DNA of 64,000 bases from Phycisphaerales bacterium (GTDB lineage: Bacteria; Planctomycetota; Phycisphaerae; UBA1845; Fen-1342), in contig JADJXS010000001.1 of NCBI GenBank assembly GCA_016710275.1, positions 2,914,001 through 2,978,000 on the forward strand, in the 5' to 3' direction. Numbering within the stretch: the stretch's first letter is position 1; each line of letters begins with the position of its first letter. A program made the translations under genes and the position numbers. The notes under the pieces are model-generated. The model was not told the DNA's origin. It searched no databases and saw only the letters and a list, made by a program, of their open reading frames with translations. Of this stretch, positions 1 through 7,003 are shown one piece after another.

Positions 1-273
1 CGGGTCCACCGTCAGTTCCGGAATCTCGAAGTCCGACCACATCTGCCAGCCCAGGTAATCGTGCCAGTAATCCGCCAGCGGCGTGAACGCCGGCCGGTAG
101 CGGTTGTCCGCCTCGTCCGTGTCCGTCGGGTCGCGCCACCGCTCCAGGTACCGCGCCCCGTCGGCATCATACCGGTATTCAACGCACGCCAGGTGCTCGA
201 CCTCGATCGGAGAGCCGACACGGCCCGGCGTATCATCCGCGGCACAGGTGGCGCGACAACCCGACTTCGTCAA
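1..273 (-). pseudogene. Displaced RHS core fragment (cassette 6), runs off the window
   Basis: On the minus strand this stretch encodes RHS core text (RYDADGARYLERWRDPTDTD, then LADYWHDYLGWQ) nearly identical to the end of the full-length RHS gene and to the copy at 3758-4030. It has no signal peptide or upstream RHS body. A TTG codon at 273 overlaps the stop of the preceding partner gene as TTGA, exactly as in the second copy. The 3' end (tip) lies outside the window. It is probably another silent tip donor; whether it is translated cannot be judged here. Confidence 0.7.
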
Positions 274-738
274 GGGCCGTCCATTGGCGCGTCACGGTGT
301 CTTGAGGGATTTCCCTGAGATCGCGCCCAACTTCGCAAGTCGAGGTAATTGCACCACTGGATCACCGAAAAGCCGATCCCGAACACGATGCACAGCATGG
401 GAATCCTGCGATCAACACCAACACCCCAAGCAAATGCGGCGGCAACCGCTCCTACCGCCAGAGGTCCGGCAGCACAGGCGACATCCCACACATCTGGTGC
501 GAGCCTCCTGCGCAACGACTTCAGCATTACGGGACTCTTGCGTCCCTCTTTATGCCGGACTATCGCGACGGCCATCCCGCCGAAGATCACGAGCGAGCCG
601 GCCGATGCAAAGATCGCTAAGCGGGCCGAAGATGACCAGTGGAATGACCACCATCATCGCGACCAGGGTAGACGACACCACGCGGAGTGACCGGACGCTC
701 TCAGGGTAGCACGGTCGACGTACCTTCATCCTGCTCAT
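270..738 (-). pseudogene. Four-TM partner (immunity-like) gene, frameshifted copy
   Basis: This is a copy of the intact gene at 4027-4494. It starts at an ATG four bases after the tip stop, as in the other copy. One extra base near 617 (GCTAAGCGGG here, GCCGGCGGG in the intact copy) throws the frame after about residue 40, so the N-terminal part ends at 550 and the rest (from about 590) lies in another frame. Function: candidate membrane immunity protein for the tip just upstream, now probably dead unless the indel is an assembly error. Confidence 0.7.
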
Positions 739-742
739 CACC

Positions 743-1320
743 TCACGGAATGAACTCGCACAGCAGTGGTCCCCACAAGAACGCATTGTAATTAATCAAC
801 GCCCCCAACAGTTCACTCGCTTCTCCAGCTCTTCCAGGCCGTACCCAGCGACGATGTCGATTAGTACGGAAGTCAACAGGTGCCACCCGGAGTCGCCTTG
901 CGCAATTCCCTGGACTAGCCCACCGATTCCATTCGCCGCACTGGCAACCAGCACGCCAGTTGTCTGTCCGACCCCGGCACCAATGTAGCCTCCAGCCGCA
1001 CTCAGCGCCCCGGCGATGAAGTGCGCTACGAGCACGCCGGGACTGATGCGTTGAGATGAAAGGAGTTGAGTTAGGGCATACTTGGCTGAGTTTGCCGCGC
1101 CGCCAACGAGCGCGGCCTGCCACCCCCCTGTCTTCACGACGTCTACAAACGAAAGCCGTCCCGTCGGATCCACATGCGAAACGGGATTATTCGCACAGTA
1201 CGCATAGACATTGAACCCGCCGAACAGCCCGATCGGGTCGCGCTGCAGGAACCGCCCGACCGCCGGATCATAATACCGCGCCCCTACGTGCACGTACCCG
1301 AAATCACACGTCCCGGCCAC
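743..1320 (-). pseudogene. Displaced RHS C-terminal cassette 5, frameshifted hydrophobic tip
   Basis: It opens at a GTG (1320) within the RHS core (VAGTCDFGYVHVGARYYDP), passes the core end DPIGLFGG...VDPTG and enters a glycine/alanine-rich tip beginning RLSFVDVVKTGGWQ. A base missing near 838 relative to the copy at 4499-5075 makes it stop early at 796. Without the deletion the frame would run to EFIP and a stop at 743, next to the partner gene. There is no signal peptide, so it cannot be secreted on its own. It is most simply read as a recombination donor for the full-length RHS gene. Confidence 0.75.
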
Positions 1321-1338
1321 TCAGACCGGAACTGGCGA

Positions 1339-1914
1339 CTATTCACACGAGTCAACGCCCACTTCGCACGAGTGCGCCTGTGAAATGGCCTTGGCCAGCC
1401 GTCGACCCAGTTTCATAAGCGCCGCGTCCCGCGCAAGCAGCCGTCGGGCGGCCGGGGCCGCCCGGCCTGAGTATAGCCATAGCCAGTACAATGACCGAAC
1501 GCTCGTTTCCCACTCCCAAAGCGCTGCTCGGTCATCAGCGCGGAGTTGAACTCGGTAGCGCGCAATCCACCCGCCACACCCTTCGTCTCGAAGGCAGGTC
1601 AATCCGAATATCGGCTCCGCCATGAGAGTGATTCGCCGCCAATGATTGTGCGGACAATACGCACAGTCCTCCGAGCCAAGCAGTGGTTCGCTGCGGCCGA
1701 CTCGGAAACGGCGGCACCTGGCGCGGTCAATCGATGTGAGTGCGTCCGGGGCTGCGAGAACCACCTGGGCCGCGATTTCCCCTCGACGCTTCGTCAGAAT
1801 CGGCTGCGTACCCAGCGCAATTCTGCCCTCCGAGCGGAGCAATGCAAGGGTGCGCAATGCAACCGCTGGCGCAGCCCCAGAATCGAGGAACGCGAGCGTT
1901 GATACGGTCAGCAT
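1339..1914 (-). CDS. Soluble cysteine-containing partner of RHS tip 4 (candidate immunity protein)
   Basis: The 191-residue protein starts at the ATG at 1914, seven bases after the stop of the tip gene at 1922. I chose this over the longer frame because the longer one would overlap the tip. No signal peptide or clear membrane segment is visible. Two cysteine pairs, CAYC and CLRDEGC, sit in the middle and could bind zinc. The C-terminal third is rich in Arg, Leu and Ala. The family is not recognised. By position it is the cognate protector of the soluble tip upstream; this is inference from gene order only. Confidence 0.7.
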   Translation of the reverse strand: MLTVSTLAFLDSGAAPAVALRTLALLRSEGRIALGTQPILTKRRGEIAAQVVLAAPDALTSIDRARCRRFRVGRSEPLLGSEDCAYCPHNHWRRITLMAEPIFGLTCLRDEGCGGWIARYRVQLRADDRAALWEWETSVRSLYWLWLYSGRAAPAARRLLARDAALMKLGRRLAKAISQAHSCEVGVDSCE

Positions 1915-1921
1915 GCTTGAC

Positions 1922-2440
1922 TCACTTCTGAAATCGACGATCTGTAAGCAGCTTGTAAACCGTTCTTGCCCAAGCCTCACCAGCCCGCTTCGCCGCTTTG
2001 ATCTGCGCCCACGTCATCTTGAGAATCTCGTCCCATCCCGGCCCTCCAGGGGGAAGCGGAGTCCCCATCACGCCACCGCATACATGCTTCCTCAGGATTT
2101 CGGACACCGTCATTGCATCGTCGTACTTGTATGACGGCCCTCCGGACAACTCGGCAACCACTGCCTGTACATGGTGAATGGCAATTGCAGCGCTGGTAGC
2201 AGTCGCTGCTGCGAGTATCAGCGACGCCAGTCCTCCCCCCAACGGTGCGCCACCTGCCGCCACAGCAGCCGCGAACTCCCCCGTCGGATCCACATGCGAA
2301 ACGGGATTATTCGCACAGTACGCATAGACATTGAACCCGCCGAACAGCCCGATCGGGTCACGCTGCAGGAACCGCCCGACCGCCGGATCATAATACCGCG
2401 CCCCGACGTGCACGTACCCGAAATCGTACGTCCCGGCCAC
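1922..2440 (-). CDS. Displaced RHS C-terminal cassette 4 with a soluble-type tip
   Basis: The 172-residue frame opens at GTG 2440 in RHS core (VAGTYDFGYVHVGARYYDPA). After VDPTG comes a short Ala/Gly helix-like stretch and then a distinct polar domain of about 70 residues containing GWDEILKMTWAQIKAAKRAG and ending TVYKLLTDRRFQK. Unlike the other tips in this array this terminal domain is not hydrophobic, so it is the best candidate for an enzymatic toxin acting in the cytosol. I do not recognise the toxin family with confidence. RHS homology stops at about 2443, so there is no upstream body and no export signal. Confidence 0.8.
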   Translation of the reverse strand: MAGTYDFGYVHVGARYYDPAVGRFLQRDPIGLFGGFNVYAYCANNPVSHVDPTGEFAAAVAAGGAPLGGGLASLILAAATATSAAIAIHHVQAVVAELSGGPSYKYDDAMTVSEILRKHVCGGVMGTPLPPGGPGWDEILKMTWAQIKAAKRAGEAWARTVYKLLTDRRFQK

Positions 2441-2516
2441 GCTCTCACGCAGGCGCCCCCTTGCTCAATTCTCACAACCCTGCTTGATGGACTCGCGGTC
2501 GCGTTGGCCTTCGTGG

Positions 2517-3011
2517 CTACTCGCGCTCGTCGAGAAGCTCCCGCCACTGCGATTGCGTCGAGGTGATCTCGTACTCGGCCCCGCACTCCGGGCACGATCC
2601 GATGGAATCCAGCCCGCGCAGATCGTACTGACAACTCAGGCACAATCGGTAGCCAGTAGCGCGGACACGCGCTTTCAGCCGCGTGCGCGCACGCCGCTTG
2701 GAAGCTTCACCCATGGCCCAATGGACGAAGAATGGTACGACGAACAGCATTGGGTGTAAGACCCCAATGGCCACGAGGACGCCAATCACTGCCAGCAGCG
2801 CAGAAGTGCCAAGCCAGATAAGCGGCGGTCCCCCCCAGAGGGGCAAGTCAGGTTTCGGACCAGAGCGGGCCGCCCGACAATACCATCGAACCCATCTCGC
2901 CTCCTGTGCGAGACTCTCGCCTGTCAGGGAACGAAGCGCCAACCAGAGGGGAATGGGGATGATCACCAACGCCGAAATGAGGGCCACGACCAGTCCCCAC
3001 CCCGTATTCAC
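2517..3011 (-). CDS. Membrane zinc-ribbon protein, partner of RHS tip 3
   Basis: The GTG start at 3011 overlaps the tip stop as GTGA, which argues for translational coupling. This start is preferred over the longer frame from 3080. The protein has 164 residues. It has one hydrophobic segment at the N-terminus (WGLVVALISALVIIPIPLWL), a second in the middle, then a basic linker and a C-terminal zinc ribbon (CLSCQYDLRGL...CPECG). This ribbon type is common in planctomycete hypotheticals. Position suggests an immunity function at the membrane; a general housekeeping membrane protein captured in the array is the alternative. Confidence 0.75.
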   Translation of the reverse strand: MNTGWGLVVALISALVIIPIPLWLALRSLTGESLAQEARWVRWYCRAARSGPKPDLPLWGGPPLIWLGTSALLAVIGVLVAIGVLHPMLFVVPFFVHWAMGEASKRRARTRLKARVRATGYRLCLSCQYDLRGLDSIGSCPECGAEYEITSTQSQWRELLDERE

Positions 3012-4030
3012 AACGACTCCATGATCTCGAATGTTGCGTCGACTACGCTGGCGTACGCGTACAGAAAGGACGCGATCCAAAACCCGACTTGACCCGCACG
3101 CACGAGCGCAATCCCTGACATGATCTGATTCGGGTTCAACGTGGCCGCGCCCGAACTAATGAGGGCCGAGCCACCCGCGCCACACAGACCGGCGATCCCG
3201 TAGCCGGCCAGTGCTTGCCGACGGACCAGTTCCCCGGGTCGGGCAACGCTTTGCATCCCCGTCGGATCCACATGCGAGACGGGGTTATTCGCACAGTACG
3301 CATAGACATTGAACCCGCCGAACAGCCCGATCGGGTCACGCTGCAGGAACCGCCCGGCCGCCGGATCATAGTACCGCGCCCCGACGTGCACGTACCCGAA
3401 ATCGTACGAACCGGCCACGCTCCCGCCCGGCATCATGAACCCCTGCGGGTTCAGCCCGGCCGTCTGATAGCCCCACTGCCCGCAAAAACCGTACCGCACC
3501 CCCAGCCCGGCCGGCGCCTCGCCGATCACCCCCGCCCCGACGTGCTCGCCGAACGCGGTGTAGCTCGCATACGCCGCCGACACGCCCTCGCCCCCCGGCC
3601 CGCTCCCGGCCGGCCCCGTCAGCAGCCGCGTCGAGCCGACCTGGTCGCCGTGATAAAACGTCCGCGACGCCGAACCGCCCTCATCCTGAGACACCAGCCC
3701 GCGCCCCGGCGTGTAGTACGTCGTCGGCATGGCGATCGGCGCCTGCGGCCCAAGCTCCGGGTCCACCGTCAGTTCCGGAATCTCAAAGTCCGACCACACC
3801 TGCCAGCCCAGGTAATCGTGCCAGTAATCCGCCAGCGGCGTGAACGCCGGCCGGTAGCGGTTGTCCGCCTCGTCCGTGTCCGTCGGGTCGCGCCACCGCT
3901 CCAGGTACCGCGCCCCGTCGGCATCATACCGGTTTTCCACGCACGCCAGGTGCTCCACTTCGGTCGGAGAGCCGACCCGGCCCGACGCATCATCCGGAGT
4001 GCAAGCGTCGCGACATCCCGACTTCGTCAA
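3008..4030 (-). CDS. Displaced RHS C-terminal cassette 3 (long form)
   Basis: This 340-residue frame carries about 240 residues of RHS core, from GRVGSPTEVEHLACVE to DPIGLFGG...VDPTG, nearly identical to the full-length gene and without its frameshift. An 80-residue alanine-rich hydrophobic tip follows (MQSVARPGELVRRQALAGYG... ending EIMESL). The frame opens at a TTG (4030) that overlaps the stop of the upstream partner gene as TTGA. It has no signal peptide. It contains TPGRGLVSQDEGG where the full-length gene is broken, so it shows what the intact reading should be. Confidence 0.8.
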   Translation of the reverse strand: MTKSGCRDACTPDDASGRVGSPTEVEHLACVENRYDADGARYLERWRDPTDTDEADNRYRPAFTPLADYWHDYLGWQVWSDFEIPELTVDPELGPQAPIAMPTTYYTPGRGLVSQDEGGSASRTFYHGDQVGSTRLLTGPAGSGPGGEGVSAAYASYTAFGEHVGAGVIGEAPAGLGVRYGFCGQWGYQTAGLNPQGFMMPGGSVAGSYDFGYVHVGARYYDPAAGRFLQRDPIGLFGGFNVYAYCANNPVSHVDPTGMQSVARPGELVRRQALAGYGIAGLCGAGGSALISSGAATLNPNQIMSGIALVRAGQVGFWIASFLYAYASVVDATFEIMESL

Positions 4031-4494
4031 GGGCTGTCCATTGGCGCGTCACGGTGTCTTGAGGGATTTCCCTGAGATCGCGCCCAACTTCGCAAGTCGA
4101 GGTAATTGCACCACTGGATCACCGAAAAGCCGATCCCGAACACGATGCACAGCATGGGAATCCTGCGATCAACACCAACACCCCAAGCAAATGCGGCGGC
4201 AACCGCTCCTACCGCCAGAGGTCCGGCAGCACAGGCGACATCCCACACATCTGGTGCGAGCCTCCTGCGCAACGACTTCAGCATTACGGGACTCTTGCGT
4301 CCCTCTTTATGCCGGACTATCGCGACGGCCATCCCGCCGAAGATCACGAGCGAGCCGGCCGATGCAAAGATCGCCGGCGGGCCGAAGATGACCAGTGGAA
4401 TGACCACCATCATCGCGACCAGGGTAGACGACACCACGCGGAGTGACCGGACGCTCTCAGGGTAGCACGGTCGACGTACCTTCATCCTGCTCAT
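4027..4494 (-). CDS. Four-TM membrane protein, candidate immunity protein (intact copy)
   Basis: The ATG at 4494 lies four bases after the stop of the tip gene (TGA-GGTG-ATG), so GGTG sits where the ribosome loads and initiation is probably coupled. The 155-residue product has a basic N-terminus and about four hydrophobic segments, including LVAMMVVIPLVIFGPPAIFA, GPLAVGAVAAAFAWGVG and MLCIVFGIGFSVIQW. The family is not recognised. It is intact here whereas its duplicate at 270-738 is frameshifted, and the tip it follows is frameshifted in both copies. A surviving protector beside a broken toxin fits an immunity role (inference). Confidence 0.75.
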   Translation of the reverse strand: MSRMKVRRPCYPESVRSLRVVSSTLVAMMVVIPLVIFGPPAIFASAGSLVIFGGMAVAIVRHKEGRKSPVMLKSLRRRLAPDVWDVACAAGPLAVGAVAAAFAWGVGVDRRIPMLCIVFGIGFSVIQWCNYLDLRSWARSQGNPSRHRDAPMDSP

Positions 4495-4498
4495 CACC

Positions 4499-5075
4499 TC
4501 ACGGAATGAACTCGCACAGCAGTGGTCCCCACAAGAACGCATTGTAATTAATCAACGCCCCCAACAGTTCACTCGCTTCTCCAGCTCTTCCGGCGCCGTA
4601 CCCAGCGACGATGTCGATTAGTACGGAAGTCAACAGGTGCCACCCGGAGTCGCCTTGCGCAATTCCCTGGACTAGCCCACCGATTCCATTCGCCGCACTG
4701 GCAACCAGCACGCCAGTTGTCTGTCCGACCCCGGCACCAATGTAGCCTCCAGCCGCACTCAGCGCCCCGGCGATGAAGTGCCACGAGCACGCCGGGACTG
4801 ATGCGTTGAGATGAAAGGAGTTGAGTTAGGGCATACTTGGCTGAGTTTGCCGCGCCGCCAACGAGCGCGGCCTGCCACCCCCCTGTCTTCACGACGTCTA
4901 CAAACGAAAGCCGTCCCGTCGGATCCACGTGCGAGACGGGATTGTTCGCGCAGTACGCATAGACATTGAACCCGCCGAACAGCCCGATCGGGTCGCGCTG
5001 CAGGAACCGCCCGACCGCCGGATCATAATACCGCGCCCAGACGTGCACGTACCCGAAATCGTACGTCCCGGCCAC
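4499..5075 (-). pseudogene. Displaced RHS C-terminal cassette 2, frameshifted hydrophobic tip
   Basis: The frame opens at GTG 5075 within RHS core and keeps the core end. The tip is the same family as at 743-1320, but two bases are missing near 4780 (GTGCCACGAG versus GTGCGCTACGAG), so the frame is lost. The downstream half, in another frame, includes LVASAANGIGGLVQGIAQGD and ends EFIP at 4499. Combining the two copies gives one continuous tip of roughly 140 residues after VDPTG, glycine-rich and hydrophobic. RHS homology extends upstream to about 5112 (FTLPGGS), where it meets the stop of the preceding gene. Confidence 0.75.
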
Positions 5076-5120
5076 GCTCCCGCCCGGCAGCGTGAACGCT
5101 TGCGGGACTAGGCGCGTCCA

Positions 5121-5570
5121 TTAATCCGCATGTTCGCTCTGGGGGAGTCCTGCCGCCTGTGTCACCGGTTGGTGCATCGGCACCGACGTTTCCGGCGACC
5201 GCTCTGCGGCCGGAAGCGCGCTGACAACCCTGATGAGCCGGCGCTGGCACAATTGGATTGAGAGCCGCTCAACAATTGCGTCATACCATTGGCCACCGAT
5301 AGTTCCACCAAGCGTGAGGCCCCCTAATAGGGCCCATCGGTACCACGCCGCAGTTGAGAAAGGCAGCAACACAAGCCAAGTCACTCCGAGCGCAATGCAG
5401 CACTGCGTCAGGGCAACGCATACATCGGCTGCGCAGGCGACCCGGATCCTGCGCCGATCCTTCCAGATCGCATAGATGGCGTCTTCCGATTGAACATGCG
5501 CCGCCGCCGCCGCTATCCAGGGAAAGTGCCGGGCCAGCCGCTCCGGCGTCAGCCACTCGTTGAACCGCAT
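5121..5570 (-). CDS. Two-TM membrane protein without a tip of its own (orphan immunity-like)
   Basis: The 149-residue product starts at ATG 5570, 54 bp after the stop of the upstream membrane protein gene. I chose this start over 5597 because MRFNEWLTPERLARHFPW begins a compact domain. Two hydrophobic segments lie in the middle (CIALGVTWLVLLPFSTAAWY and WALLGGLTLGGTIGG), followed by an amphipathic tail. No homology is recognised. Every other small gene in the array follows a tip; this one follows another partner gene, so it may protect against a tip that has been lost or serve the same tip. Confidence 0.65.
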   Translation of the reverse strand: MRFNEWLTPERLARHFPWIAAAAAHVQSEDAIYAIWKDRRRIRVACAADVCVALTQCCIALGVTWLVLLPFSTAAWYRWALLGGLTLGGTIGGQWYDAIVERLSIQLCQRRLIRVVSALPAAERSPETSVPMHQPVTQAAGLPQSEHAD

Positions 5571-5624
5571 GGCTATCCCACAATGACTGGGCCGCACCCG
5601 CGATCGGTCACCCGAACCGCCGAT

Positions 5625-6116
5625 TCACGTCGAGTCCGTCGGAACCGGATTGTACCGGAGCAAACCCGAATAATTGACGCGAAGCTCGGGTGCACAGGAA
5701 CGCAGGTGCGCTCGAAGCCGCCCGGTAAGCCTGATCGGACCGAGAGTTTCCAGCCGGAAGCGCGCCGCCCTCGGCACGGAGCGTAGGCGGAAATAAAGCT
5801 CGACGGCATAGGGGTAGAGCGAAATCGTCACGCAGTCCACCTCCGCCCACTTGGCGGAGAAGGAAAAGACGCCCCGTATACAAACGCCGTCGGGGGAAAC
5901 CGTGATTGAACGTGCAGATGCGATCATGCCCGCGAACGAGAGTGCCGTCATCGCACCGGCGAGCAGCCATCCCCATGGCGGACACGGTGCCTCCGCGAAG
6001 GGTAGATTGCACCACCCGACATCCGCCTCATGAAGCGTTGCCGCGCTCCAGAACAATGTGCATGTCCCGAAGAAAATCGCGCCTACCGTTGAACGCCGCG
6101 AATGCCAGGTTGTCAT
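5625..6116 (-). CDS. Two-TM protein with PH-like domain, partner of the full-length RHS tip
   Basis: The ATG at 6116 overlaps the stop of the RHS tip as ATGA, so the two are probably translationally coupled. The 163-residue protein has two N-terminal hydrophobic segments (VGAIFFGTCTLFWSAATL and GWLLAGAMTALSFAGMIASA). An antiparallel-beta, PH-like cytoplasmic domain follows (ITVSPDGVCIRG...FSAKWAEVDCVTIS...). Small two-TM proteins with a bacterial PH-like domain are common, so family alone gives no function. Its place directly behind the tip makes it the first candidate for cognate immunity. Confidence 0.7.
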   Translation of the reverse strand: MTTWHSRRSTVGAIFFGTCTLFWSAATLHEADVGWCNLPFAEAPCPPWGWLLAGAMTALSFAGMIASARSITVSPDGVCIRGVFSFSAKWAEVDCVTISLYPYAVELYFRLRSVPRAARFRLETLGPIRLTGRLRAHLRSCAPELRVNYSGLLRYNPVPTDST

Positions 6117-7003
6117 AGCTTTGACATGAGCCAGAAGAACCCGTCAATCAAGCCATAGATAGCGCCGCTACCAAGTCCCATACCCGTATCATTGATCGCG
6201 GACATGAACCCCGCGAACGTCTCGGGGTGGCTCAACTCGGACTGAATGCCCACAAGCCCGCCTATCGCTCCAACCATGCCTCCAATGAGTGCCCCAAAGA
6301 TGGCATACTTGAGCATTTCACCTGGCGGAGCATGAACCGCCATTCCGAATGAACCTGAAGTGGCACCTCCGATTACGCATCCAGAGAAGATGGCGGCGTT
6401 GCCGCTCTTCAGGAAACTCCCGATTATCGCGCCGCCGATACCACCTGTGGCCACACCCAGCAATGCGCCAACGACGCCAAGCGCTGCACCGTTAGCGCCG
6501 CCAGTCATGTACCCAATTCCTCCAGCAATCGCGACTCCCGAGAGCACTTGCGCGAAGCTGAATCGCCCCGTCGGATCCACATGCGAGACGGGATTATTCG
6601 CACAGTACGCATAGACATTGAACCCGCCGAACAGCCCGATCGGGTCGCGCTGCAGGAACCGCCCGACCGCCGGATCATAATACCGCGCCCCGACGTGCAC
6701 GTACCCGAAATCACACGTCCCGGCCACGCTCCCGCCCGGCAGCATGAACCCCTGCGGGTTCAGCCCGGCCGTCTGATAGCCCCACTGGCCGCAAAAGCCG
6801 TGCCGCACCCCCAGCCCGGCCGGCGACTCCCCGATCGCCCCGGCCCCGACGTGCTCGCCGTACGCGGTGTAGCTCGCATACGCCGCCGACACGCCCTCGC
6901 CCCCCGGCCCGCTCCCGGCCGGACCCGTCAGCAGCCGCGTCGAGCCGACCTGGTCGCCGTGATAAAACGTCCGCGACGCCGAACCGCCCTCATCCTGAGA
7001 CAC
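6113..7003 (-). CDS. RHS protein C-terminal part: core end plus glycine-zipper tip (out of frame with the body)
   Basis: This is the continuation of the full-length RHS gene after a single-base deletion. It reads SQDEGGSASRTFYHGDQVGS, the terminal YD region, then the invariant end DPIGLFGG...HVDPTG and a 150-residue tip of almost pure Gly/Ala/Ile/Val (GGIGYMTGGANGAALGVVGA and similar). A tip like this would suit membrane insertion or pore formation (inference). The GTG at 7003 could start it independently, but without a signal peptide it would stay inside. Restoring one C near 7014 joins it to the body to give about 1753 residues. Confidence 0.8.
   Translation of the reverse strand: MSQDEGGSASRTFYHGDQVGSTRLLTGPAGSGPGGEGVSAAYASYTAYGEHVGAGAIGESPAGLGVRHGFCGQWGYQTAGLNPQGFMLPGGSVAGTCDFGYVHVGARYYDPAVGRFLQRDPIGLFGGFNVYAYCANNPVSHVDPTGRFSFAQVLSGVAIAGGIGYMTGGANGAALGVVGALLGVATGGIGGAIIGSFLKSGNAAIFSGCVIGGATSGSFGMAVHAPPGEMLKYAIFGALIGGMVGAIGGLVGIQSELSHPETFAGFMSAINDTGMGLGSGAIYGLIDGFFWLMSKL

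Larger units (their letters stand above)
1..1320. repeat. Segmental duplication, copy 1 (partner of 3758-5075)
   Basis: About 1.3 kb matches 3758-5075 almost base for base. It starts in RHS core, runs through the four-TM partner gene and the hydrophobic tip, and ends in the RHS core block. The offset is 3757 near the left end and 3755 at the right end because of small indels. Those indels, near 617 and 838 here and near 4780 in the other copy, fall in reading frames. The left limit is set only by the window edge. Confidence 0.9.
3758..5075. repeat. Segmental duplication, copy 2 (partner of 1-1320)
   Basis: This is the second copy of the 1.3-kb block in the RHS array. The partner gene is intact here (4027-4494), while the tip has lost two bases near 4780. 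Outside this block the flanks differ. To the left the RHS core continues into a different tip (3008-3260), and to the right the RHS homology runs about 35 bp further than in copy 1. Confidence 0.9.

Noticed and set aside
3215..4075. Plus-strand open frame across an RHS cassette, with near-identical relatives at 2171, 4929 and 6548
   Set aside because: It is the antisense of the RHS core block. It recurs only because the core is repeated, and its Arg/Pro-rich sequence has no protein character.
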